Shown here one piece after another: positions 24,004 through 36,500 of a stretch of 64,000 bases of DNA; positions within the stretch are counted from its first letter, which is position 1, and each line of letters opens with the position of its first letter. Below the pieces are notes generated by a model that worked only from the letters and a program-made list of their open reading frames with translations, was not told where the DNA came from and made no database searches. Both the position numbers and the translations under genes were made by a program. The stretch is from Pneumocystis sp. 'macacae' (taxonomy: Eukaryota; Ascomycota; Pneumocystomycetes; Pneumocystales; Pneumocystaceae): positions 403,564 through 467,563 of the forward strand of contig CM030731.1 of assembly GCA_018127085.1 (NCBI GenBank), written 5' to 3'.

Positions 24004-25307
24004 ATAAAAATGGATTCATAAAGATTTGGAGTCCTTGTCTTTATATATAGCTTTCATTGTTAAACTGGTAATTATTTATTTTATATAGCATTTTTATATG
24101 TTTCTGCTTTTATACATTATATATGACTTAAATTTTTTTTTTTAAAAAAAATTAATTTTAAAATATTTAAAAATTTTTAATATTAAAAATTAAATATTTA
24201 ATATTCTATTAAAACAAGCTATAAACAGCATTTATAATTTATGTATTATATTTCAAAACTAGATACATGCAAATATATTCCGAAACAAGTCAATATTTAA
24301 ATAGTATTATAAATAAATTATACTTGAAATTCTAAATATTTTATTTTATATAGAATAAAATAAACATTAATGAAAAATATCATAGTATTAAATGAAATCA
24401 ATTTTTCAACTTAATATTTTAATATAAATTTATTAGATTCAATTTCAGAAAAATGACATTTTTAAAAAATATTTTTGAATTTTTTTATATTTAAATGCAT
24501 ATTTAATATTAAAATAATTCTAAAAAAAATCAATAAATATATTATTAGTAATCTTTATTAAAATAAATATAAAAAGTTATTCAAATATCATAATAAATAA
24601 AAAATGACCTTTATATTTTTATAAATAAAAATTATTTTACAATAATTTATAAACTACAATTTCAAAAATAAATACACATTTTCTAAATTAAATTTAATAT
24701 TTTTAAAACTATTTTTATAATTTTCTTTTTTAAAAAAACTAAAATTACAATTATTACATTTTAATATCAAAATAAAAATATAAATATTTTTAAATTAATT
24801 ATATTCCCTAAAATATATTTTATCCTAAAAATCATAATTCAATATTTTTTAAAAAAAACTAAAAATTATAAAAAAATAACTAATATAAAATAATATAATC
24901 TCAACATATATAATTTAGATATCTAAACCATGTTTTAATTAAATACACCTACTTATTATAAAAACTATACTAAAAATAAAATTATTAATTTCTATATTAT
25001 ATTTATATTTAAACATTTTCTAGAACTCGAATCGAAAATAAAATTTACTCTAATCAACTTATATATAACTTTTATTATTCTAAAAACACATAAAATCGTT
25101 AGCAAGCATAAACGCTAGATTAAAGTATGTTAAAGATATACATTTTTTTTTATTATCCAATATCGATGATGGAATATTTTAATTAAGATATTAGACTACT
25201 GAATATTATATATTTTGTAGACAGCTTTAACTGAGATTTATTCTTTGATCACTATTATTATAATTATTATAATCTTTAGACAGAATTCTAATATTTTTTA
25301 GTTCTGA
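24004..25307. other. 1.3-kb AT-rich gene-free region
   Basis: Very AT-rich with long A or T runs; no ORF, RNA gene or clear regulatory site seen upstream of ADE4. Confidence 0.6.
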
Positions 25308-27124
25308 ATGTGTGGAATTCTTGGACTTTTACTAGCAGATTCATCAGGTATTGCTTGTCCAGAAATTTTCGAAGGCCTTAATATTCTTCAACATCGTGGA
25401 CAAGTGAGGATGTTATAATCTCTTAGCATATTATTTAAATATTTTATTTTAAAGGATGCGGCTGGCATTGTGACATGTGGATCACAAGGTCGTTTCTATC
25501 AGTGTAAAGGTAGTGGGATGGTTAGAGATGTTTTTAATGAACATCAATTACGAGAGTTATATGGAAATATGGCTATTGCTCATGGTATGATCCTTTTATA
25601 ATTTAACGTATATCTGATAGTATTATTTGGTTCGTTATCCCACCTTTAGCTCATTTACGAACTCTGAAGCTCAACCCTTTTATGTAAACTCACCTTACGG
25701 AATTGTTTTTGCACATGTTAGTAGAAGTTTTTCATTATCTAAATATTTTATAATAGTTTTAGAATGGGAATTTAACTAATACCCAAGAACTTCGCAAATA
25801 TTTGGATGAAATTGCACATCGTCATATAAATACAAATTCTGATTCAGAACTTCTTTTAAATGTATTTGCATCATATTTGTCGCAATTTCAGAAATCAAGA
25901 GCCACTTATAATGATCTTTTTGAAGCATTATCTCAACTCTTTAGACATTGTCAGGGCGGTTATGCATGTGTGGCCATGATTGCAGGATATGGAATTTTAG
26001 GATTCCGTGATCCAAATGGAATTCGTCCTTTAGTATTTGGTGAACGCATAAACAAGTATGGAAAAGACTACTTATTTGCAAGTGAAAGTGTTGCATTAGA
26101 TCAACTAGGGTTTACTAATTATTACGATGTAAAACCAGGACAGGCAATATTTATTGAAAAGAAAAAAGCAAATGAGCCCCAGAAGCCACCAATAATAAAA
26201 CAGGTTCATGAACAACTAGGATATACACCTGATATATTTGAATATGTTTATTTTGCAAGGCCGGATACTGTCATGGACGGAATTAGTGTTTATCGTGCAC
26301 GACTAAAAATGGGTAGATATTTAGCTGAAACTGTAAAGAAAAAGCTTGGTGAAGATATTGCAAACAAGATTGACGTTGTTGTTCCAGTTCCAGATACCAG
26401 TCGAAATTCGGCGTTGGAACTAGCACAGATTTTAAATTTGAATTACAAAGAAGGTTTCATCAAAAATCGTTATGTTGGAAGAACTTTTATTATGCCTGGT
26501 CAACAAATACGGTTTATGAAAATAAATATTTATATATAAAAATATTAACTCTTTTAGAAAAAAAAGCGTTCGCCGGAAATTAAATGCACAAGCACTTGAA
26601 TTCAATAAAAAAAACGTACTAATTGTTGACGATTCTATTGTACGTGGAACAACAAGTAAAGAAATTGTTCAAATGGCTAAAGATGCGGGTGCAAAAAAAA
26701 TATATTTTGCAAGTTGTGCACCTCCTATTAGGTTATATACATTTTAAATATTATTAATTCTATTAACGTTTATAATAGATATCCACATGTTTATGGGATT
26801 GATCTAGCTAATAGAAAAGATCTTATAGCATATCAGCGTACAGAAACGGAAATAGCCAAAGAAATTGGAGCAGATGAAGTTATTTACCAAACTCTAGAAG
26901 ACTTATATAAATCATGTCAACATAATCCTCTTGTCTCTGACTTTGAAACTAGTGTATTCACAGGGAAATATGTTACTAATTTAGGTAATGATTATCTTAA
27001 TTATCTTGAAGAATTGCATAAAAATGATAAAATAATTCACAATGATAATGTTTCAATAACAAATTTTGACAATAATGCCACAGCAAAAACTTTCGAAGAT
27101 ATTAGCTTATATAACCATGTGTGA
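25308..27124 (+). CDS. ADE4: Amidophosphoribosyltransferase
   Basis: First committed enzyme of purine synthesis (glutamine + PRPP to phosphoribosylamine). Six exons. The N-terminal nucleophile is Cys2 (MCGILGLL). HRGQ|DAAGI spans intron 1. Then [50 protein letters not shown], the PRPP-binding loop [15 protein letters not shown] and YPHVYGIDL follow. The yeast-type C terminus ends at NHV, giving about 540 residues. Introns 1, 3, 4 and 5 are GT-AG. Intron 2 (25585-25630, 46 nt) gives the required HVRYPT reading only if its acceptor is GG instead of AG; the nearest AG upstream leads to a stop codon. All catalytic blocks are intact. Confidence 0.95.
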
Positions 27125-27552
27125 ATATTTTTTAATATACTTATATTCGTTAAACTTTATCTTATTTTTAGGTACTCCGAATTTACTAAAATAATATTAT
27201 CTTTTTAAATTTACTGTTATATAATCTTTAAAATTTATATTTAAAATAATTTGGTATTTTATTAAATTACATGATATATACTTGAATATAATATATTTCC
27301 TTAATGTTTTATCGGAAAATATTATTTTCGTTAATTTTGTCTAATTCTCAATATTTTTAGATATTTTATAAATTTCTCGATTTTAATTTAAAAAAATCAA
27401 ATTTAAATCTAAAATAATCTTTAAAAGCATTCAATTTAGTCCAATGAATAAAGGATATATTATCACTATGGTTAGATACATAGTTCTTTAAAAAACAGTA
27501 TATTTCTACTAAAATAATAAATATAAATAAATAATTAAATAGATTAACAAAT
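27125..27552. other. AT-rich spacer between ADE4 and DFG5/DCW1
   Basis: About 430 AT-rich bases holding the ADE4 3' end and the next promoter. A minus-strand frame here lacks any family feature and is not supported. Confidence 0.6.
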
Positions 27553-29252
27553 ATGAAAAAAACAATACGCATTTTTCCTCGAACTATACAAAACATTTTA
27601 TGCATTTTATTTATATTGATAATACCATATGCTACATCAATTTACTTAGATGTTAATAATCCAGGTAAATATCAACACCGCATGTTTAAGTAATATGCAT
27701 ATATATCAAAATAGTAAATATAGTCTAACATTATTAAATTCCCTATAGAAAGCATTAAACAAACTGCATCATTTCTTACTGAAAATCTGTTATATTATTA
27801 CTCTGGGACACCTGGTTTATTCAAAGGACCTGTTTATTGGTGGCAATCAGGAGCCGCATGGAATGTATGTATTGTTTTTGTTTAAAAATTTTCATAAACT
27901 ATCTATTTAAAATTAATTTATATAATTAATATTTCTTCATTTTTTTCTTAGTGTTCTAACAATTAATAATTTTATAGTCACTTCTTGATTATTCTCGTTA
28001 TACAGGTGATACAAGATGGAATGGACTTATTATGGAAGCAATTCTTTCACAGGCCGGCGAAAATAGAGACTTATTACCTATTCAGTTTAGATTGTCTCAA
28101 GGAAATGATGATCAAACATTTTGGGCATTTACCGCTATGACAGCAGCAGAAATAAATTTCGAAAATCCACCTCCGGAAGAACCACAATGGTTAGAACTTG
28201 CTCAAAAAGTATTTAATGAGCAAGTTGAGCGCTGGGATGAACAAAATTGTAAAGGCGGTTTACGATGGCAAATTTTTCCATATAATTCTGGATATACATA
28301 TAAAAATACAGTATCTAATGGAGCATTTTTTCAATTAGCAGCCCGTCTTGCTCGTTATACAAATAATTCAACATATGCATATTGGGCAGAAAAAGCATAT
28401 GTTTGGATGGAAGATATACAATTTATTAATCTAACAAGTTATGCAGTTTATGATGGTGCAGAAATACCTTATTGTTACCCAATAACTCGTGTACAATGGA
28501 GTTATAATAATGGTCTTCTTATGGCAGGTTCAGCCTTTATGTATGATTTTGTAAATAATAACTTTTTTACTGTTTATAATTTAATATTTTTATTTAGACA
28601 AAAGATCCTAAGTGGGCAGCAAGAGTTTATCGTTATATTTTTAGAGCTAGGAAATCATTTTATAAGAATTATGGAATTTTATGTAAGCTTTATCTTTATT
28701 ATAAATTATATTTAATATAAATTCCAGGTGAACCAGCATGTGAATTTATTAAAACATGTAATCAAGATCAAATGTCATTCAAAGCATATCTTTCAAGATT
28801 CATGGGCTATACTATGATTTTAATGCCTGACACTGTTAATTATATTATGCCACTTCTTAAATCTTCTTCTATAGCAGCAGCAGGTGCATGTAGTGGACCA
28901 CCTTCTGGATATCATTGTGGAATGAATTGGCAAAATTCTAATTATGATGGATGGGTATAACTATTTGCAATTCAAAGAACGAATTAATCATATTTTAAAG
29001 GATTCTTTAGGCTCACAAATGAGCGCTTTAGAAACCATGCTAGCGATTTTGGCACCAAATGCTCCAAAACCGTTTACAAGTGATACAGGTGGCACTTCAA
29101 GAGCTGATCCAAATAATGTATATGGCAATAAATCTCCATATCATTGGGATAATATTAAACCTGCTACTATTGGTGATAAAATTGGCGCAGGATTTTTAAC
29201 TGCATTAGTCATTATAGGAGCAATAGGATTTGTTGCATGGCTTATTGTTTAA
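27553..29252 (+). CDS. DCW1: Dfg5/Dcw1-type GH76 mannan endo-1,6-alpha-mannosidase-like protein
   Basis: GPI-anchored cell-wall enzyme thought to move GPI-mannoproteins from the plasma membrane to wall glucan. The signal peptide at 27553 reads MKKTIRIFPRTIQN then LCILFILIIPYATS. Later exons give YYSGTPGLFKGPVYWWQSGA, SLLDYSRYTGDTRWN, the catalytic Asp pair in SQGNDDQTFWAF, WDEQNCKGGLRWQIF, NGAFFQLAARLARYTNN, VQWSYNNGLLMAGSAFMYDF and GYHCGMNW. An inferred 46-nt intron near 28,957 joins DGW to DSLGSQMSALE. The C terminus is a hydrophobic GPI/membrane segment (FLTALVIIGAIGFVAWLIV). Six exons. MSG proteins from the same chromosome end are GPI-anchored too, so they are plausible clients; that is inference. 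Confidence 0.92.
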
Positions 29253-29469
29253 AAGCATTTCTATTCATTTTGGGGATTTATAACGAATAATAACAGATCT
29301 TAAATACATTTTTTTCATTTTATTTTCATCTATAAATATATATTCTTGATAAAAACACAAAAAAGTTTCAAATGTTTACAAATTATACTACAATACTTTA
29401 TATTTCAATTCTAAAAACATTAATTTTGAATTTACAACCTAAAAATAATATTATATACATATCGATTTT

Positions 29470-30135
29470 TCAATTAACATATTGCTTCATTTCAATACCT
29501 GCAGCTTTAAAATTGCATTTAGTATAAAATTCAACATTATTTTCTTTACAATTAAGTACAATTTTGTAGCATTTTTCTATTTTTGCAATCTTACAAAGCA
29601 TTTCAATTAATCTAACTCATGTTCAGAGAATTCAATAAAATCTTATACTCTTAACAATTTTCCAAGATTCTTTCCCCTATAAGATTTCGCAACCACAACA
29701 TCTTCAATATGGGCAGCTTTAGATACAGACTTTAAAAACTTATATTCTATAAATACTGTTCCACATGCAATCTAAAATGTTAGCTATCAATAGAAACATG
29801 AAATAAAATTATTTCTAAAAAAACTATAAACTCACAATTTCATTTGTTACAGTATCTTCAATAACAACAATAAAGTAACTTTTCGGGAACGAAGATTGAA
29901 TAAGATCAAACCGGGCCTCGAAATCTTGTTTATTCAGTTCATATTCGTCTTCAGAAAAACAATTTAATAAGGTGTTAAATTCTATATATTTATTATTTAT
30001 TTTATTGTTTTAATCAATAATACCTCCTTGCCAATCAGTTCTTTGTAAAGGCCTAAATTTTAATTTTCCAGGAAGACTAGGCCCATCTAAAAGAAATAAC
30101 CTAGAAAACAATTCCTGATTTACGCTATCTTCCAT
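29470..30135 (-). CDS. GNA1: Glucosamine-6-phosphate N-acetyltransferase
   Basis: GNAT enzyme that acetylates GlcN-6-P from acetyl-CoA on the route to UDP-GlcNAc, needed for N-glycans and GPI anchors (and chitin in other fungi). The start at 30135 gives MEDSVNQELFSRLFLLDG, then LRPLQ-type KFRPLQRTDWQG, and after an intron EFNTLLNCFSE and a beta strand SYFIVVIEDTVTNEI. After a 64-nt intron come ACGTVFIEYKFLKSVSKAAH, IEDVVVAKSYRGKNLGKLL (acetyl-CoA loop), then IEMLCKIAK, YKIVLNC, YTKCNFKAAGIEMKQYVN. The last intron uses a GTTAAG donor. About 155 residues, normal for Gna1. Its stop lies 217 bases from the DFG5/DCW1 stop (convergent). Both act in glycan and wall biology. Confidence 0.93.
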
Positions 30136-30638
30136 TTTAAATTATATTGTTTTTTAACATTCAGCTATTTAAAAATGTTAACGCATTTCTTAAAATAATA
30201 TAAAATAATATTTAAAATAAAAAACAAAAACATTTTACACTATATTATTTTAACTAATACTTTTGGTATAAATACTTCAATAACAAACATATGTTTTTGA
30301 TCATAATATTAAATGAATATTAAAATATATAAATATAATTTTGATAAAATAAAAACATACTAAAAATTAAAGAAATTAAATTCTTATTAAAATATCCACA
30401 ATTTTAAAATATCTCATAAATTTTGAAAATTATAAAAATAAATATTTAAAATAAATATATTTAAAAAATATACTATAATTTCGGTTATTTCATGCAAACT
30501 TCAAAAACATTTAGATAAAATAATATCATTATAAATTTATATAAAACAATATTAATTTTTTTTACTCTAATTCCTCAAGATTCAATTCTCGCGTATTAAG
30601 AAAAATACAACTTAATTTTTATAAATAATTTATTTAAA
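30136..30638. promoter_or_regulatory. Divergent GNA1/CHS5 promoter region
   Basis: About 500 very AT-rich bases separating two divergent genes; no individual site recognised. Confidence 0.5.
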
Positions 30639-31825
30639 ATGAATAGTAAAAATACACGTAATTTACAATTTACAGTTGGAAAAATTGATGCAGGAATGGT
30701 AACTCTTAATTTTTTCCTCTAAAAGTATTTATTTGAGTTCAGACAATTTTATTGACATCTGATTTTTACCTTGTAGAATTTCCATCTTCATTACTTCCTT
30801 ATGATATAGAAACAGGGTCTGTTCTAAATATATCTATTTCACATAATTATGAGGCTGAAAACAGAGAAAAGAGTGATTTTAAAGAACTACAGACAAAAAT
30901 ATATACAGCTTTTGGAACAAAAAAGCCTGCTTCACCTGTTTTACGAGTCAAAAATGTAACACAAACAAATGTAGTATTAGAATGGGACCCTATTGAATTA
31001 GGTACTACGAAATTTCGGAATCTAATTTTATATAAAAATGGATCACGTGTTATTAGAATTCCAAAAGCAACATCTACTACGAGCACAAAACTCTCGGGTC
31101 TCTCGTTAAATACAGAATATTCCTTTCAACTTATTCTGAGAACTTCTGGTGGTATATATTCTTCTGAACCAGTCATAGTGCATACACATAAAATAACAGA
31201 TCTAAGTGGAATTACGGTATGTGTAGGAGAATTAAATGAGAACGACAAGAAGGAACTAGAACAAATATTGGAGAAAATAGGCGCAAAACCCATCCAATCA
31301 AAAGTAGAAATTGATACAACACATTTTATTACATCAAAAATATCTTCTCCTGAATACGAAAAAGCTATTTCTATGAATATACCTATTGTTACTCTTGACT
31401 ACATCAGAGAGTGTAATGCAAAAAAGAAAATAGTTAATGTTTGTAAATATTATTTCGATACTACTTCATTTCTTCAAGAACCTACAAATAATTTTGAACT
31501 GATTAGAGATCGAAATCCACAAAACTTAGAATTGGAAACTAAAGAAATTAAAAATATTGAAAAATTTGAAATGAATAAACACAATAATCAAATAATAGAT
31601 GAATTTGGTGATCTAAAAAGAAATAATTCAACTAATAAGACTTTGGATGAAATTAATAAATCTTTAATAAAAAAGAAATCTCTAAAACAAATTACTAAAA
31701 AAAAGAATAAAAATAGTTCAAAAGAATCAGATTCAAAAAAGGTTACATCAAGTGAGGAAATAATACCTTTAGAAACTACAATACACTCTTTAGGTATACC
31801 GATAAACGAAAATGCCGAAATTTAA
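30639..31825 (+). CDS. CHS5: Chs5 exomer component (FN3-BRCT protein)
   Basis: Scaffold of the exomer coat that carries selected cargo, such as chitin synthase III in yeast, from trans-Golgi to the plasma membrane. Exon 1 (MNSKNTRNLQFTVGKIDAGM) is joined by a 44-nt intron to ILLTSDFYLVEFPSSLLP, the Chs5-specific N-terminal dimer region. A fibronectin type III domain follows (SPVLRVKNVTQTNVVLEWDP through TEYSFQLILRTSGG), then a BRCT domain (LSGITVCVGELNEND through IPIVTLDYIREC). The tail is Lys/Ser-rich and low complexity, as in other fungi but shorter. Pneumocystis is reported to lack chitin synthesis, so retention of Chs5 suggests other cargo; that is knowledge plus inference. Confidence 0.93.
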
Positions 31826-32021
31826 AGAATCATAAACTAAATAAAATACATAAATATATATAAAAAAACCTATTTATATTAAAATATGTATAAAGTTATA
31901 ATATTCTATAATATTTTTTAAAAATTAATTATACATTTTAAAATCTCATCGAAATCCGGAAAATGATTTTCAAAAATTTTAATTATTCCAATTTACTATT
32001 TTTAAGATTTTTTCCAAAATC

Positions 32022-32622
32022 ATGCAGCTTCTTTCGACACATCTTCTTTTATTAACTACATCATCTTTATCACCTTCGCTTACACAACTTGCTATTTATT
32101 CATCAATGAAAACATGCTTTCACCAAGATAAGCATACTTGTAATGAAACTAAAGAAATATTGTATGTTTGAATTGCAAGACTAATCTATTTATTGCATTT
32201 CTAATGATACATATAGAAAAACAGTAATTGTATATTTATATAATCATATTATTTACTATTCGAAATAATTGATAATTACAGGATATTTCTAAAAAACTTT
32301 TACAAAAGCATTATGGCTCATGGCCATCGACTCTTACAATAAAAAAATATAAGATTAATTTAAAAAATTCTAATATCATTCTTGAATTTCGTATATAAAA
32401 TAAGTTGATTAACATTAACTAAACAATAATCTAGAAACATTACCATGGAAATTTCAACTGGGTGGGAATATTCCTGTTCTTATAGATCAAATGCCATGCA
32501 ATACAGATATCTTGGATAACTCAGAATCTAGTTCTATTAAATTAAAAATTCGTGACGAAAAATGGAGAGTATTAATCAAAAACAATACATTAGAAAATAA
32601 CATTGTTTTAAAAAATATATAA
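32022..32622 (+). CDS. Small spliced gene, product unidentified
   Basis: Four inferred exons joined by GT-AG introns: MQLLSTHLLLLTTSSLSPS with a Cys pair further on; a tiny exon; DISKKLLQKHYGSWPSTLTI; and a last exon TLPWKFQLGGNIPVLIDQMP ending KNNTLENNIVLKNI. Splicing removes every stop and gives about 147 residues. The N terminus could be a signal or mitochondrial targeting sequence. I do not recognise the family. Support is the consistent phase of all three introns and a composition less AT-rich than the flanks. It is the last gene-like unit before the AT-rich desert. Confidence 0.5.
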
Positions 32623-35600
32623 TCTATTATTTTATATACTTTATAAAAAACCGGATTTATTAAGGAAAAATAGAACAGTTAATAATAATAAAAGTAGTAC
32701 TTATTTAGTATATAATAATTTATAATTTTAATATTAATTTTAAACATCTAATTTTTAAATAACTTGAGAAATCTTACACTTTTTTTAAAAAGTCAGCTCT
32801 TTTTAAAGGATTTTTGTAAAAATGCATTTATAAAAAACAAATTGTATAAGTTTTTCTAATTTAATAGATAAAATTTTTTATATTCTATCACTTTTTCTAA
32901 TTCACTGTCTTAAAAATATGTTATTTTTTCGTACTTTTTAACTTTTTAAAAAATGCACATAAAAAACAACTTTGGGTTCAAAAAATAAAATTTCATTTTT
33001 GTTTTTGAATTTTCATAGCTATGATCTTTTTAAAAAGAAATATTAAGAACAAAAAATTGAATAAATATTATGAGATAAAAGGAATTAGTTTAAAACTAAT
33101 ATGTATTATTATTATTTAATATCTATAAAAATATATAAGTTCTAAAGAAAAAATAACTTTAAAATAAAGGTTTTAAAAGATTAATCATTTTGAAGTTTAG
33201 AATGTGTATAAAGATAAAGATATTAAAATTGCCTTAATCATAAGAAACTTATAAAGAAGTATGAAGAATCAGCATATGTCCAAAATATTTTCTTGTTTAA
33301 CAAAAGATAATTTATTAACGTAAATAGATTTTAAAAAACTTTTTAACAAATTTATATTTCATCATCATTGATAAATTTAGTCAAAAAAGTTTTTAATATT
33401 ATGTTAGTACTTTAATCAATATATATTTCCAAGAAAAATTCAAAAAACAAACGAAAACAATTAAAATAGAATTGTTAATATTTTACTAGTTAGGCATTTT
33501 TAAAAAACTCATGTTGCAAAAAAGAATTCAAAAAAAAACTAAAGCATAAGAAATAATAAACTTATTAAATTCATATAAATTTTTTCAAAGAAAATTTACT
33601 GTGATATTTTTAATATAAATAGTAATAAAGAATAATCACAAAAATTTTAATAAGCTAAAAAATAAATATAAAAATAACTAATTGAATAATAATAAGTTTT
33701 TATAAATAATTAAACTATAGGAAACAATTGTTTTAAACTTTTTTTTTAAAATATTATTCAAAACTATTTATTTAAAAAGAGCAGATGATTATTTTTCTAT
33801 AATTTACAACAGCTAATTATTAAAAATAACATAAATTTTTAAAAATATTTTAAAATGTAGCTAAAGATTTCATACTTTTAATATAAAAACAATTTTTCTT
33901 AACATTTTTTACAGATAAAAATTAGAAAATAAATAAAAAAATATTATTGCAAATAATAATATAAAAAGCCAAACATTATTTTTAAAATGTACGTAGTTCA
34001 ACTAAATTCTATTTTTCTATATTATAATTAATTAGAAATAAAATCATTTAAAATTCTATATTCTAACACCATAGTAGTTAAAATAGAAATAAAAGAATTA
34101 GGAAATTTTATAGAAATAGTAACAATACAAATATAATATAAAAATTTAAAAATAGGTCTAAAAAATATACTAATTTCAAAATGACAATGAAATATTCATA
34201 AAATTGTTACTGATAGATAATAAATCTACAAATAAATAAATAATGGTGCATATTTTTAAAGTGTTTATAGATTTTAAAAAGGATTTAAACATTTAATAAA
34301 TATTATAAAAAAAATAAATCAGTGTTATAAAATAAAGGAAATAGATAGATGGAAAAATGTATTTATATAAAAAGAATATACAAGAACATTTAAAAATAAA
34401 ACAAATAAAGTATACCATTCTTAAAACAAAAATTAATAATTCATTCGAGAACACATGCTAAAAATCTAAAAGTGAATTTAAGAAACTATATAAACATTAT
34501 AAAATTTATCTTTTCATTAAATAAAGCTACTCATTATAATTTCAAAGAAGACTAACTTAACATGATTTTTAAAAAACATAAAGATATTCTATTTAAAAAA
34601 CATTACATTAAAAAGTGTAGAATATTAATATTTATAAATTTGGGATATTTTTAATAGTACTAAAGGAATTCTAGTAAGGGATAAATCTTTTAAATAAATA
34701 CTTTAAAAATTAAAAAAAATAAAAATCAATAGAATGTTTATTATAATAATAAAATAGAAAAATTATATAATGATTTAAATACTTAACTAAAAAGATTCAC
34801 ATTTTTTAGAAAAAGAATTCATTAAAAGCAGTTCTTTAAAAAAAAATCAAAGTAAAAAAACATAATCAAATCAAACAAATCACTAAAAAGATAAATGACG
34901 GAAATAATCTAATCAGACTATTTAGAATTCTCAAGAAAACATTGAAAAATCTATAGATATATGTTACATTAAGAAACTTAAACACCAACTAGAGAATCAT
35001 TAAAAAATAAATTATATTAATTATTTTTAGTTTAATACTATCGAATAGACATGTAAGATACTAAAAACTAATACACAGATTCCAAAAATTAAACATTTTC
35101 TACACTATTATCTATAGAATAATTATAAATATTAAAAGGTATAACAAAATATTTAAAACTAACCTAGAAAAATCTCTATCTTTAACAATATTAATTAATT
35201 AACAACATTAAGAGAATTATACTCTTTTTAAAGACTGTCTTATTTTGAATTTCTACAAAATTACATCGATTCTATGAAAATAGTAATTAAGATATAAATT
35301 CTAGAGGATTTCAGAAAAAATGAATTTCTTTAAAGTAATACTCTTAAATTCAAAGTTAACTTAAACGTTAAAATGAAACATAAATAATTAAAGCAGTCCA
35401 TTTGAAAACTGGTATATAGGTTTCAATAATATATTTCCTATATTAGAGAAATAACGTCGTTAAAAATAACATAAATCTCCAAGTCAAAAAAACAAATTTC
35501 TGAGTGAATTACAAAACAGTACATGATATTGTTAACCAAACTCCCGAATTCGACACAGAAAATAAGTAAATAATTGTCCTATATAATTAAAGGTTTAAAG

Positions 35601-36500
35601 TAGAAAAAGTACTGTTCTCTAAATTATAATAATTCTTATAAAGTAGAAAAGAAAAATATTTACATATTCATTGTATCCATAAAACAAAAAAGTAGTAATA
35701 AAATAAATAAGTATGAAAACACTTTATATTTTTAAAGTCATTAACACTTAAATACAAAAGCATGTAAATGATTTAAGAAATACTATTTATTTTGAGTATG
35801 AAACTAAAATAAGCACTACTCACTATGATTATCTTGGTGCTCTCTAAAAATCATTCTATAAAAACTTAATGCTCATCGAGAATATTGTTTCTACACTACT
35901 AAATACATTTTATAATTATATTTGTCAAAATTATTCTACAACATTAGAAAAATGTTATTATTATAACTATTGCAAAGAACTTGATTTTCTCAATAGATAT
36001 AATAAACTCAAATTATCATGTTATAAGAATCACATGTAAATTCATTCTATTATCTACTAAGTATTTTTAATAAAAATAATTTTAGAATGAAATATTAAAT
36101 ATTTATGTATATCGCAATTGAAGAATGCAAAAAATCAAAAAAAATTAGACCTATATACATTTTTCATACCTGCATCCGACTTTTACATGCAAAACATATA
36201 CTTATTAGTAATAGGTGTTTCGGAATCAAATCTTATATTGAATTTTATTCTTTATTTTAGAAAAATTATTAAGCGTTTAAAACTTTATTCTTTGATCAAT
36301 TTAAACTTATAAATAAATGCATTTCTAATAATAATATTTTTTAAATAAATTAAATTCACAAATTTAATCATCATTGTTACATATAATTGTATTAATTTTA
36401 TTTATTATGTCATATTCGCCTAAAAATTAACCTAATAAAATTGCATATTATATATCCATTCTCCATTTTTAAATACTATTCTAGTGCGTTTATCCTGTTT
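32623..36500. other. 3.9-kb extremely AT-rich region, probable gene graveyard
   Basis: No ORF of useful length on either strand. One short fragment at about 35,930-36,040 reads LEKCYYYNYCKELDFLNRYN then KLKLSCYKNHM. Its Cys spacing resembles the MSG block that reads CLFFEAAC...LRTNCYQKKR in the intact genes, so part of this stretch may be a much-decayed MSG copy. The rest shows nothing I can support. Confidence 0.5.

Noticed and set aside
27366..27605. 79-codon minus-strand hydrophobic frame upstream of DFG5/DCW1
   Set aside because: Overlaps the first exon and promoter of a well-supported gene and is A/T-driven.
36118..36312. 64-codon + strand frame in the AT-rich desert
   Set aside because: No ATG start, no family features, and length is compatible with chance next to decayed MSG sequence.
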